Source: UBA6522 sp963664945 (GTDB lineage: Bacteria > Pseudomonadota > Gammaproteobacteria > Steroidobacterales > Rariloculaceae). From it: DNA of 64,000 bases. Positions 1 through 8,365 of the stretch are shown here, one piece after another. Position numbers and translations under genes: made by a program. The notes beneath the pieces were generated by a model. The model made no database searches and was not told where the DNA came from. It saw only the letters and a list, made by a program, of their open reading frames with translations. The stretch spans positions 3,162,001-3,226,000 of the forward strand of contig OY761822.1 in the NCBI GenBank assembly GCA_963664945.1. The letters are read 5' to 3'. The first letter of the stretch is position 1. Each line of letters begins with the position of its first letter.

Positions 1-1
1 C

Positions 2-400
2 GGTGGAGACGATTATCTTGTCAAGCCATTCGCATTTGCCGAGTTGGTTGCCCGGATCGAGGCTCTGGCGCGGCGGGCGGCGGGTCGCGGGGCCGCCACT
101 TCGCTGAGCGTGGACGGCCTGCACATGGATCTGCTGGGACGACAGGTTTTTCGGGAGGGCGTCGAGATCGATCTCAAACCCAGGGAGTTCCAGCTCCTGG
201 AGTACCTGATGCGCAACGCGGGCCACGTGGTGACCCGCGCGATGCTGCTGGAAGCGGTCTGGAACTATCACTTCGATCCGCAGACGAACGTGATCGATGT
301 GCACATCAGCCGGCTGCGCCAGAAGATCGACAGGGAATTTCAGGAGCCGTTGATTCACACGGTTCGCGGTATCGGCTATGTACTGGGAACATCTAAGTAA
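2..400 (+). CDS. OmpR-family response regulator, 5' truncated by window edge
   Basis: C-terminal 132 residues of a two-component transcription regulator. The first visible residues contain DDYLVKPF, the conserved lysine-proline end of a receiver domain; the phosphorylated Asp lies outside the window. A winged-helix DNA-binding domain follows (LKPREFQLLEYLMRNAGHVV, then VIDVHISRLRQKID and HTVRGIGYVL), typical of OmpR/PhoB proteins. The stop codon lies inside the next gene, a sensor kinase starting at 378, so the two are translationally coupled and almost certainly partners. The target genes cannot be told from this window. Confidence 0.95.
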   Translation, partial: GGDDYLVKPFAFAELVARIEALARRAAGRGAATSLSVDGLHMDLLGRQVFREGVEIDLKPREFQLLEYLMRNAGHVVTRAMLLEAVWNYHFDPQTNVIDVHISRLRQKIDREFQEPLIHTVRGIGYVLGTSK

Positions 401-1796
401 GGTCTGGCGCAGCACGACGTTTCACCTGGGCCTGTGGTTCATGGTGTTGTTCACCGTTTCGTTCATGATCCTGGGCGGATTTGTCTACCGCCAGACCATG
501 GTGTTCCTGGAGCAGGAATTGCGCGGCACGATCGAGCTGGAATTGAATCAGTCCCGGTTGTTCTACCTTGAACGCGGCGAAGAGATATTCCTCGGCAGAA
601 TTGGCGACCTGGGGGAACAGGACCCCACCGGAATCTACATCCTTCTCGACGATGCCTGCCAGGCGCTGGCGGGCGGATACAAGCGCCTGGACGATGATGA
701 ATCGATCCAGGAGATTTGCGCGAACGCGCCGGAATCGGACGGCTGGGTGCGGATGGAACTGGATATCCAGCGAGGCTTCCGGGATCAAATCCCCGAGTGG
801 GACGACGATGTTTACGCAAGAATCATCCCCGTCGCCCCCAATCGTCAACTGCTGTATGGCCGGATGGGCGGCAATATCGACTCGGCGCGCGAGGTCGTGC
901 GCGAATCCATGAACTGGGGCCTGGCTGGCATGGCGGCCCTCGCCCTTCTTGGCAGCTACCTGATGGCCGGCATCATCGCCGGGCGGCTCGAGCAGATCAA
1001 CCGGATCAGCCAGCAGATTCGTCACGGCGACCTGTCGCGGCGCATGCCCCAGGGCCGGACCGGCGACGAGTTCGATCGCCTGTCGGGCAACCTGAACCGC
1101 ATGCTGGATCAGATCCAGTCCCTGATGGAAGGCGTGCGCTCGGTTTCCGACGCCATCGCCCATGATCTGCGCACCCCCCTGGCAAGGTTGAGAACCCGGC
1201 TTGAACAGTTGCGCAAGGCGCCGCCGGACGAACTTGAGGCAGGCGTGGAACAGTCCATTGCGGAGGCCGACGGCATGCTGGCGACGTTCAATGCGCTGCT
1301 GAGCATCGCCCAGCTCGAAGCCGGCAGCCGGCGAGCCGACTTCGCGGACGTGGACATGCGGGCGATGATCGCCGACATCGTCGATCTCTATGAACCCGTC
1401 GCGAGCGAGAGAAACGTCGATCTGCGGTTGGAACAGAGCACCGCGGTCAGTGTGCGCGGCGATCGGAATCTGCTTTTCCAGGCGATATGCAACCTGGTGG
1501 ACAATGCCGTGAAATACACGCCGGAGGAAGGCCGGGTGCAGCTTGAACTGCAGAGGCGCGGCTCGGGGCCGCGGCTCGTGGTGAGCGATTCGGGCCCCGG
1601 GATACCCGCGGAAGAGCGCAGCCGTGTGTTCGAGCGCTTTTATCGGCTGGATGCCCACCGCGATTCGGCGGGGAACGGGCTGGGACTCACCCTGGTGGCC
1701 GCGGTGGCGAAGCTCCACGATTCCAGTGTGGAATTGCAGGACAACGAACCCGGTCTCCGGGTGGTGTGGGACCTGCCACGCGCCAGGAGCCGTTAG
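378..1796 (+). CDS. Membrane sensor histidine kinase
   Basis: 472-residue inner-membrane histidine kinase that would phosphorylate the regulator encoded just upstream (23-bp overlap). Order of parts: TM1 about 16-38, periplasmic sensor region about 40-176, TM2 about 178-200, HAMP linker about 200-252, HisKA with the phospho-acceptor in SDAIAHDLRTPLARL (His262), then a HATPase domain with the N box NLVDNAVKY (about 372-380), the G1 box DSGPGIP and the G2 box GNGLGLTLV. All catalytic motifs are intact and the length is normal for EnvZ/QseC-like kinases. The periplasmic domain was not recognised, so the signal is unknown. Confidence 0.95.
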   Translation: MYWEHLSKVWRSTTFHLGLWFMVLFTVSFMILGGFVYRQTMVFLEQELRGTIELELNQSRLFYLERGEEIFLGRIGDLGEQDPTGIYILLDDACQALAGGYKRLDDDESIQEICANAPESDGWVRMELDIQRGFRDQIPEWDDDVYARIIPVAPNRQLLYGRMGGNIDSAREVVRESMNWGLAGMAALALLGSYLMAGIIAGRLEQINRISQQIRHGDLSRRMPQGRTGDEFDRLSGNLNRMLDQIQSLMEGVRSVSDAIAHDLRTPLARLRTRLEQLRKAPPDELEAGVEQSIAEADGMLATFNALLSIAQLEAGSRRADFADVDMRAMIADIVDLYEPVASERNVDLRLEQSTAVSVRGDRNLLFQAICNLVDNAVKYTPEEGRVQLELQRRGSGPRLVVSDSGPGIPAEERSRVFERFYRLDAHRDSAGNGLGLTLVAAVAKLHDSSVELQDNEPGLRVVWDLPRARSR

Positions 1797-1844
1797 TGAA
1801 TCGGAGGCGCTTGCGCTGCGGGGTATTTCGCCGCGCCCGAACGG

Positions 1845-1870
1845 CTCCCGGAGATCGCCGGGCGTCTTTT
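1845..1870 (+). terminator. Possible intrinsic terminator after the kinase gene
   Basis: A short GC-rich stem, cccgg/ccggg with a 6-nt loop (1847-1862), is followed closely by tctttt. It lies about 50 bp past the kinase stop, where the operon should end. The stem is short, so this is tentative. Confidence 0.4.
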
Positions 1871-1880
1871 ATCGCCGCCC

Positions 1881-2282
1881 TCACCACCGCGCCTTGATCT
1901 CGATCCGCGCGCCCGGCGCCGGCGCCTCCCGGCCGTTGTCGCGCCATGTGGAGAGGATGTTGATCGACAGGTCGGGGCCGTGCCGCGTCGGCGCGATGCC
2001 CCAGCCCAGGCTGTACTCGCGCTCCGTGCCGGAGAGCCCGTAGTTCACGCGGGGCGTGGCCATGAACCGCCCGCCGAAGGCCGGGAAGCCGTAGGAGAGT
2101 TCGGATGTCCACCGGCCGGCGCCGTCCGCGCCGAAACGCCGCCCCCGCGGCCCGGGCGCGAACAGGGCCGCCAGCCCGCCGCCGGACTGGCCGCCCAGCT
2201 CCCGGCCCAGCTCCAGCGCGAGCCCTTTCTCCGAGTCCGGGTTCGCCCGATAGGCGAAGGCGGCGGACACGCCCCAGACTAG
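1881..2282 (-). pseudogene. C-terminal outer-membrane barrel fragment of a Calx-beta surface protein
   Basis: About 134 residues in frame, ending in the aromatic-terminated strand RIEIKARW, a typical outer-membrane barrel end. Alternating strand patterns such as LSYGFPAFGGRFMATPRVNY and REYSLGWGIAP resemble the barrel tails that close large Calx-beta repeat proteins in some gammaproteobacteria. No start codon, signal peptide or passenger domain is attached; homology appears to stop near 2282. The repeat part of such a protein lies on the same strand at 15848-22821, with prophage DNA between, so this is probably the severed 3' end of that gene or of a relative. The family assignment is from memory of such barrels, not a search. 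Confidence 0.6.
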
Positions 2283-2382
2283 AGGCGCGCGAGAAGAGAT
2301 GCGGTTTTTGGTGCGAGAGCGTTTGCGCAACCGATTTTATATAGTCAAAGTGTAGTTTGACTTTCGGCGCCGGCGCCGGTCT

Positions 2383-3375
2383 TCAGGTGGCGCTCACGAC
2401 CTCGGCATTGATGGCCGTGGTGTAGCCGCGCGACGGGTTGACGGTGTGCTCGGCGCGGGTCACGGACCATGTGCGGTCGCTCGCCTGCGGCCACGAGGGT
2501 ATTCGTATTCGTGCACCGGCCAACATGGCCGGTTTACCCTGCAACGTCGCCTCCAGCGTCGCCGTGCGCCTCGTCAGGCGGTCCAGCGCGGCCTGGGCCG
2601 CTGCTGTGGCGCGGGCGTGGTCGGGATACGTTTCCCGGAGCTCGTGGAGCGGCTCGCCGTCGCCCGCTACGACGCCGAACGCGGCGTTTTCCCCGACGTC
2701 GTAGTAGACGGCCCGCACAGCCCGGTAGAGGCTGCGGTCCTCCTGACGCAGGCTGGCGCGCACGATGTCCTTGCGCGAGAGCGTCACGGGTTCGATCGCC
2801 TGGCCGGTGCCCGCGGTTTCGACCGGGGCGGCGGAGGAAAACACCAGGCGGTCGGTCCGGATTTGCACGGCCGCGTCGTAGTGTTCCGCCAGGCGCCGCA
2901 GCAGGTGGAGGTCGCTCTCGGCCGTCTGATCGATGTGCGCGATGGGCTCGGACGCGATCGAGGCGTCGACCGTCGCCTGCAGCCCGTGATCGCCCGCCAG
3001 GCGCTCGACCACGTCGCCGAGCGTCGTATCGTGCCACGCCCGCGTGCGCTGCGACTTCCATTCGCCGCCGCGCGTGAGATCCGCGGCGGTGGCGGTCACC
3101 GTGAGGCGGGACGGGGCCAGGTCGAGCCGGCTCTCCACGTGCACGTAGACGCCCATTTCGCGGAGGCCGGATTCCCGGTAGCCGAGCGACACGCGCAGCT
3201 CGCGGCCCGGATCCGGCACGGCCAGACGCCCGGCGGCATCGTCGAGGACGATCTCGAGAATGTCGGCGCTGCCGTCGAGGCTGCCCGACAGGCGCAGCGA
3301 CACGAGATGCTCGCGGACGGCCGACGTGATGTCGTCGTCGCCGGCGAGCACGCTGTAGCGCGGCGTCAATCCCAC
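2383..3375 (-). CDS. D: Phage late control / tail hub protein D (P2 gpD-like)
   Basis: 330 residues, GTG start chosen because it overlaps the preceding tail gene by 10 bp and because frame homology begins at GLTPRYSVLAGDDDITSAV. It resembles P2 gpD / Mu gp45-type hub proteins: a domain with ILEIVLDDAAGRL and RELRVSLGYRESGL, then the LHLLRRLAEHYDAAVQIR segment. It would form the central baseplate hub of a contractile tail. It is the last gene of the leftward tail operon. The frame stays open far upstream, but that part is a shadow of the U-X and tape-measure genes. Confidence 0.9.
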   Translation of the reverse strand: MGLTPRYSVLAGDDDITSAVREHLVSLRLSGSLDGSADILEIVLDDAAGRLAVPDPGRELRVSLGYRESGLREMGVYVHVESRLDLAPSRLTVTATAADLTRGGEWKSQRTRAWHDTTLGDVVERLAGDHGLQATVDASIASEPIAHIDQTAESDLHLLRRLAEHYDAAVQIRTDRLVFSSAAPVETAGTGQAIEPVTLSRKDIVRASLRQEDRSLYRAVRAVYYDVGENAAFGVVAGDGEPLHELRETYPDHARATAAAQAALDRLTRRTATLEATLQGKPAMLAGARIRIPSWPQASDRTWSVTRAEHTVNPSRGYTTAINAEVVSAT

Positions 3376-4343
3376 AGGCGCACCAGGGCGTCCCTGGCCG
3401 TCGAGGTCAGATCGGCGGCGTCGGGGAGTTCCACGATCGTACCGGCCGGCAGCGAGCCGCCGTGCGCGGCCAGGCCCGGGTTGGCGCGCACGAAGCTGTC
3501 CAGCACATCCAGCGAGCCGTAGTGGCGCCAGCAGATGTCGTCGAGCACGTCCCCCGCCTTGGCCCGGTACGCCACGCGGGCGGCCTCCGCGAGGGCGCCG
3601 GCGGCTTTCTCGGCCGGCGAGCGCGCCGCGGCCACCCGTGCGGCATCGAGCGCGGCGGCGGCCGATTCCGCCGAGGTCGCGCGGGCATCCTCCAGGGCCG
3701 CCGCGCGGGCGGCCGCCAGCATGTTGGAGGTGTCCGGAGCGGCGCCGGCGCCGTTCAGCGCGCCGGCCGCCTCGGTCATGGCATCCAGCGTGGCATCGGG
3801 CCCCTCGCCGGCTGCGGCGGCGCGTTCCCCGGCGGCGATCACCGCGCGCGGATCGCCGCTGGCGAGCGCCGTATCCCGTAGCGTGCCCAGCCTCCCTTGC
3901 GGCGCGTCCGGCGCGCGAGTGAACGCCAACGAGTACGCGGTCTTGCGGGGCGTCCCGTCGCCGTACAGGCCGCTGTGCGTCTCCTCGATCGATGTCAAGG
4001 CATACAGGCCGTACCCGGCACCGTCGCCGGCGACGAGCGCCCGGGTTTCGCCCCGATCGGCGGCGGCGCGCAGCGACGCCAGCAGTCGCCCGCCGCCGTC
4101 GATGGACGGGAACCGCGCGCCGTCCAGCCTCACGGTGTCCTCGCCCGGCCCCGTGTATTGCAGGTCCGGGCGGGCGCCGAGCCGGTCGATGGACGGCCAG
4201 CGGTACCGCGACCCGCGGCGCACGTGATCGTGGCCGGGAACGGTGAACGCGATATCGCCCCACAACAGCAGCGCTTCGCGTCCCGCGCCGCCCGCCGGCT
4301 CCGGGACGGCATCCAGACGATCGATGACGATATCGGCCGTCAC
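3366..4343 (-). CDS. Fused phage tail protein U and tail protein X
   Basis: 325 residues. The N-terminal ~140 residues look like P2 gpU (LLLWGDIAFTVPG start, then SYSLAFTRA), the tail-terminus/completion protein. The last ~65 residues are a LysM-like tail protein X: YRAKAGDVLDDICWRHYGSL and ANPGLAAHGGSLPAGTIVEL. They are joined by an Ala-rich linker (about residues 150-255). In P2 these are separate genes. ATGA overlaps the tape-measure gene upstream and the D gene begins before its stop, so translation is coupled throughout. No frameshift is needed, so the fusion looks genuine. Confidence 0.85.
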   Translation of the reverse strand: MTADIVIDRLDAVPEPAGGAGREALLLWGDIAFTVPGHDHVRRGSRYRWPSIDRLGARPDLQYTGPGEDTVRLDGARFPSIDGGGRLLASLRAAADRGETRALVAGDGAGYGLYALTSIEETHSGLYGDGTPRKTAYSLAFTRAPDAPQGRLGTLRDTALASGDPRAVIAAGERAAAAGEGPDATLDAMTEAAGALNGAGAAPDTSNMLAAARAAALEDARATSAESAAAALDAARVAAARSPAEKAAGALAEAARVAYRAKAGDVLDDICWRHYGSLDVLDSFVRANPGLAAHGGSLPAGTIVELPDAADLTSTARDALVRLWD

Positions 4344-7081
4344 GGCAAATCGTCCTCGGCCAGCGCGGCGTCGGCGGCCGCGCGGCGGACGGATTCCTCG
4401 AGGCGGCGCTCCAGTTCGTCCACGAGCGCCTCCACGTCAGCGCCTGCGGGCACCTGCACGTATATCGGGCCCACCTGGATCGTCTGGTGCACGGTGCGCG
4501 CCGGGGCCGCCGGAAGGCCCCCAGAGGCCAGGGCGGCCAGGTCCGCCGGAAGGTCAAAGTCGTAATCCGGCACCGCCACGTCGAGGTTCACCGGCTGCGT
4601 CGCCGCCGGCAGCGTCAGCCCGGATACCGCCGCGCCAACGTCCGGCACCTCCGCATCGACGTTCACCGGCCGCGTCGCCGCAGGCAGCGTCAGCCCGGAT
4701 ACCGCCGCGCCAACGTCCGGCGCCGCCGCGTCGAGGTTCACCGACTGCGCCGCCGCAGGCAGCGTCAGCCCGGTCAACACCGCGCCGGCCACCGCGGGGG
4801 CCGGTGGCCGCGGGGGGCCTCTGCGCCGAGTGCGTGGCGGGGCTGCTGGCTGCTCGTCCGGAGTCGGAGTCGTATCGAGCGCATCCCCCGGGAACCCGGC
4901 ACCGGCTATCCGGCCCACTTGCTTGCCGATCCAGCCGATGCCCTGGAGTATTTTCCCGAACGGCAACCAGATAATCTTCAGCGCGGTCCCGACGACCTTC
5001 CCGAACACCTCGCCTGCGGACGCGGCGCCGGCGAGTGCCTCGGCGCTGGCGTCGACAGGTTTGAACAGCCGCCCGAACCAGCGGAATATCGAGCCGACGA
5101 ATCCCACGATGGGTTTGAGCAGACGCGGCAGCGGTCCGAAGCCCGTTTTAATGCCCTTGAAAAAGCCGCCGAAAAACGCTTTTACGGGCTGCCAGTATTT
5201 GACGATGGCGATCGCGGCCGAGCCGATGGCGAGCGCAATCCAGCCGATCGGCGACGTCAGGAACGCCACACCGGCGACCCGGACCGCGGTGGCGGCGGCC
5301 ACGGCACCGGCGCGCAAGGCACCCATGGCGCGGCCCATCGCCGGTATCGGGTTGACCGCAACGGCCAGCGCGGAGCGGCCGAAACCGGCGATGGAAGCGC
5401 CCGCCGTTCGGAGCGCCCCTCCGGTAGCCAGCGCGCGCGCGCGCAACGCCGCGTTAGCGCGGCCCAGGGCGGGAATGGGATTACTGGCCACGGCCAGCGC
5501 GGAGCGGCCGAAACCGGCGATGGCATCGCCCGCAGCCGGGTAGGCGGTCGGCAGCAACCACAGCAGCGCGAGATGACCGAGCAGAACCGTCTTGAAGCCG
5601 ACAAAGGCTGCGCCCACCACGGCGATGGTCTGCCCGAGACGGGGATAGGCGTCCAGCGTATCGGCCGCGAAGGCGCCCATGCGTCCGAGAGTCGCGCCGA
5701 TGGCGTCGGTCGCCGGCCTGATCGACTCCGCCCACGCCCAGCCGACCTGCGAAATATTCTGGCGTGCCCGCTTCCAGATGCCGGCTGAACCGTCCAGGAA
5801 CAGGCTGTAGTTTTCATCAATCGCCGCGGCGATCGCCGGATCGACCAGGCCCTCGAGGCCGCCCCGCAGCATCGGCTGCATCTCCAGCATCGGCTGCACG
5901 CCCGCCCGGCCCTCGTCGCCGAACGTTTCCTGGAAGGCGGCGGCGCGCGCGTCGGTGTCCAGGTGCGCGGTGGCTTTGTCCAGCGCCTCCATGGTGCCCA
6001 CCAAGTCCAGCATGCCATCGGCGTCGCGCCTGATCTCGAACCCGAGCTCTTTGGACGCCTTGCGGAGGTTGCGCAGCACCGCGTTGAACGCGGTGCCGGC
6101 CCGGGAGCCCACCACGCCGCCGGTGTTCAGCACGCCGAGCGCGGCCGCGGTCTGCTCCAGCGAGACGCGGTAGGCGGCCGCTGAGTTAATGGCGTAGTTC
6201 ATGCCCTCGCCGAGCTGGCCGAAGTCGGCGAACTGGAACTTCAGTTGCGCGCGCGTCAGCACGCCGCCGATGCGCGACATCGCGTCCTCGGCGCTCTCCT
6301 CGGCGCGCGGGCCCAGCACGTTGAATACCGTGGCCATGGTCTGCCCGACCTGGGTGGCGCCCCCCCGCGTGACGGTGGCGACCTTGTGCACGATCGCCCT
6401 GCCGGCGCCGGCGGCCTCTGCGTCCAGCCCGGCCGAGTGCAGCGCGTAGGAAATGTCCAGCAGCTCCGTCTCATCCGCCAGCAACCGGTGACGCACCTGG
6501 TCGCGAATGTGACGCACCGCCGCGCCGACCTGGACGCCGACGTCGCCGGCGCCCTCCGCCGGATTGAACGCGGTGCGCAGGTACAGCGCCTCCTGCTCGC
6601 GCTCCGCGGCACCGGCCACCAGACGCCCGACGCCGTATACGGAACCTGCGGTTGCCGCCGTGGAGGCCCACTGCCGGCGAAAGGCGGCACCGGCCCGCGC
6701 GCGCGTTTCCATGGCCTTCAACTGCCGCGCGGCCCGCGCGGCCTCGTGGGTCAGGCGCCGGTGTTCCGCGGTCAGGTCGCTTACGTCGGCGCCGAGCGTG
6801 CGGGCTGCGCGGCGGGCGCGGTCGTACCCCGCCTGCGTCCGGCGAATGTCGGCCGCCAGCTCCTCCGAGGATCCGCCGGCCGCGTCCTGCCTGCGCGTGA
6901 GTTCCGCCAAACTGCGCTCGTATTCCCGCGCCCTGGCCACGGCCGCGAGCTGCTTTTGCGTGCCCTGCAACGCGCCGGTGAGACGCTTTTGCCGCTCCTC
7001 CGCCGTCTGCATGACGCGCAGGTACGTATTGCGGAGTGCGCCGCCTATCTGTACGCTCATTGCGACCTTGCGATCGGCCAT
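4340..7081 (-). CDS. Phage tail tape-measure protein
   Basis: 913 residues, TP901-type tape measure. The N-terminal ~150 residues are coiled-coil rich (MADRKVAMSVQIGGALRNTY, then repeated heptads). The core includes GQTMATVFNVLGPRAEESAE and NTGGVVGSRAGTAFNAVLRN. Hydrophobic segments occupy about 480-650, with an internal duplication of the IAGFGRSALAV block. The C-terminus carries three near-identical ~24-residue repeats built on SGLTLPAA (4560-4800). It sets tail length and is ejected ahead of DNA. The start is 14 bp before the plus-strand ORF at 7095, and the stop overlaps the U-X gene. Confidence 0.93.
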   Translation of the reverse strand: MADRKVAMSVQIGGALRNTYLRVMQTAEERQKRLTGALQGTQKQLAAVARAREYERSLAELTRRQDAAGGSSEELAADIRRTQAGYDRARRAARTLGADVSDLTAEHRRLTHEAARAARQLKAMETRARAGAAFRRQWASTAATAGSVYGVGRLVAGAAEREQEALYLRTAFNPAEGAGDVGVQVGAAVRHIRDQVRHRLLADETELLDISYALHSAGLDAEAAGAGRAIVHKVATVTRGGATQVGQTMATVFNVLGPRAEESAEDAMSRIGGVLTRAQLKFQFADFGQLGEGMNYAINSAAAYRVSLEQTAAALGVLNTGGVVGSRAGTAFNAVLRNLRKASKELGFEIRRDADGMLDLVGTMEALDKATAHLDTDARAAAFQETFGDEGRAGVQPMLEMQPMLRGGLEGLVDPAIAAAIDENYSLFLDGSAGIWKRARQNISQVGWAWAESIRPATDAIGATLGRMGAFAADTLDAYPRLGQTIAVVGAAFVGFKTVLLGHLALLWLLPTAYPAAGDAIAGFGRSALAVASNPIPALGRANAALRARALATGGALRTAGASIAGFGRSALAVAVNPIPAMGRAMGALRAGAVAAATAVRVAGVAFLTSPIGWIALAIGSAAIAIVKYWQPVKAFFGGFFKGIKTGFGPLPRLLKPIVGFVGSIFRWFGRLFKPVDASAEALAGAASAGEVFGKVVGTALKIIWLPFGKILQGIGWIGKQVGRIAGAGFPGDALDTTPTPDEQPAAPPRTRRRGPPRPPAPAVAGAVLTGLTLPAAAQSVNLDAAAPDVGAAVSGLTLPAATRPVNVDAEVPDVGAAVSGLTLPAATQPVNLDVAVPDYDFDLPADLAALASGGLPAAPARTVHQTIQVGPIYVQVPAGADVEALVDELERRLEESVRRAAADAALAEDDLP

Positions 7082-7106
7082 TGCCTAGCTCCCGATGGAA
7101 ATTTTG

Positions 7107-7325
7107 ATGAATATTGTCGATACCGCCCTTTGGGCTGGCCTATGGGGTAGCATCTGGCTCGCCTGCGCGGGGCTCTGCATGCTGACGCTTGCAGGACTTC
7201 TGTACGTGACGAGGCCCCTCTGGATGCTCGTCGGCTTTCTGTGCGGCATCGTCACGGACTTGGCGTTGATTGCGTTCGCGCGGCCGGCTCAACCCACCCC
7301 GGAGATCCGCCGCCGAAGCTCATAA
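7107..7325 (+). CDS. Possible small membrane protein opposite the tail operon
   Basis: 72 residues with two strongly hydrophobic stretches (LWAGLWGSIWLACAGLCML and PLWMLVGFLCGIVTDLALIA) and a charged C-terminus. It occupies the gap between the tape-measure gene and the chaperone extension but on the opposite strand. No clear ribosome-binding site. No homology recognised; it may be a chance ORF. Confidence 0.3.
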   Translation: MNIVDTALWAGLWGSIWLACAGLCMLTLAGLLYVTRPLWMLVGFLCGIVTDLALIAFARPAQPTPEIRRRSS

Positions 7326-7356
7326 CCTGTCGGGCGAGCCCGCTCGACCGGCACCG

Positions 7357-7583
7357 TCATCGGAGCCGCCCCATCGACTTCAGCAACCGCTTCTCGCGCG
7401 CGGTCGCCGCCTTGCCGATGGCGGCCAGCTCGCGCAGTTCCGTTTCCCATGACACTCCCGGCGGCAGCCCGCACGCGGCGGCCAGATAGACGACCAGACG
7501 GCGCAGATCGCCATCGGAGGGCAGCCGCCCAAGATGCCCGATCGGCCTCCACCCCGCGCCCAACCGGGGCGGGGCTAATTGGC
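7357..7583 (-). CDS. E' extension of the tail assembly chaperone (-1 frame)
   Basis: Open frame that has no good start of its own but joins the E gene if the ribosome slips back one base at 7584-7590. After slipping it reads GQLAPPRLGAGWRPIGHLGR and continues to RLLKSMGRLR. The combined E-E' product would be about 156 residues. Such long forms coat the tape-measure protein during tail assembly in P2, lambda and relatives. It sits immediately before the tape-measure gene, the universal position for this pair. Confidence 0.75.
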
Positions 7584-7826
7584 CAAAAAATCCATCAGCT
7601 CCGCTTGCAACCGACCGTAATCGGCCAGGTCCATCGCGCCGATCACTTCCGGACTCTGCTCGGTGATGTGGACCAGCAGAAACATTTCCCGGGCCGCGTC
7701 CGAATCGTCGCCGTCTCGCCGCGCCATGCGTACGGCGTCGCGCGCGTCCCGCGCCAGCGGGCGGCGCTTGAACTCGATCTCCTCGATGGTCTCGCCGTCG
7801 ATCTCGATGGGGTAGCGTAGTTTCAT
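7575..7826 (-). CDS. E: Phage tail assembly chaperone, E (short form)
   Basis: 83 residues, MKLRYPIEIDGETIEEIEFK followed by an acidic/basic helical domain and AMDLADYGRLQAELMDFLAN. Small acidic chaperone in the gpE position between the tube and tape-measure genes. Its last codons contain the slippery heptamer that would give the longer E-E' form. Length and position match P2 gpE-like proteins. Confidence 0.8.
   Translation of the reverse strand: MKLRYPIEIDGETIEEIEFKRRPLARDARDAVRMARRDGDDSDAAREMFLLVHITEQSPEVIGAMDLADYGRLQAELMDFLAN
7584..7590 (-). promoter_or_regulatory. -1 programmed frameshift site T TTT TTG
   Basis: On the minus strand the E frame reads GAT TTT TTG GCC AAT TAG; the heptamer T TTT TTG is positioned so that slipping one base enters the E' frame, which is then open to 7357. 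As I recall, P2 uses the same heptamer at the same gene pair. The E stop codon lies two codons later. Confidence 0.75.
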
Positions 7827-7858
7827 GGCCTAGTCTCCCGTGATAGCTGTGGCGGCCT

Positions 7859-8365
7859 TCAGATGCCCAGCGCGGCGCGCTGTTCGGTCAGGCGGTCGAC
7901 GCCGTCGATCATCCGGATCATGTTCTGCACGTCGATCTTGTGCAGCACCGCGCCGTTGTGGCGGTACTCGTAGCGCGTCACCGCCTGGCGGAATTTCAGC
8001 GCCGCCGGCTCTCCGGGCGTCCAGTCGCCGTGATCGACCTCGGCGATCTTGCCCGACAGCCGGGCCTCGACGCGGGCGACCGCCCCGAACTCGCTCTCCA
8101 GCGCCCCGCGGACCGTGAGCGACGGGGACGCCCCGTGCGTCAGGCCCCAGCCCTTGAGCACCTCCGGGTCGACGGACGAGAGCGTGGCGGAGAATTCCAG
8201 CTTCTCCATGCCCATGTCGATCTCGATAGGCGCGTCCATGCCGCCGCCCCGGTGCTCCTCGGTCTTCAGCGCGAGCTTCGGCAGCGTCAACATCTTGAGC
8301 CGGCCGGCGTAGCCGCGACCGTCGACGAACAGGTTGCAGTTCTTCAGTTGATTGTCGATGTTCAT
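7859..8365 (-). CDS. FII: Phage major tail tube protein (P2 gpFII-like)
   Basis: 168 residues. Begins MNIDNQLKNCNLFVDGRGYA and contains LKTEEHRGGGMDAPIEIDMG and RYEYRHNGAVLHKIDVQNMI, the signatures of the contractile-tail inner tube family. Forms the rigid tube through which DNA passes. Start overlaps the sheath stop by four bases (ATGA), so expression is coupled. Length is normal. Confidence 0.95.
   Translation of the reverse strand: MNIDNQLKNCNLFVDGRGYAGRLKMLTLPKLALKTEEHRGGGMDAPIEIDMGMEKLEFSATLSSVDPEVLKGWGLTHGASPSLTVRGALESEFGAVARVEARLSGKIAEVDHGDWTPGEPAALKFRQAVTRYEYRHNGAVLHKIDVQNMIRMIDGVDRLTEQRAALGI

Noticed and set aside
393..1718. 441-codon minus-strand ORF across the kinase gene
   Set aside because: Antisense shadow of a gene with intact kinase motifs.
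3376..4557. Upstream extension of the D gene frame
   Set aside because: Overlaps real U-X and tape-measure coding; the N-terminal residues are Arg/Pro-rich out-of-frame translation.
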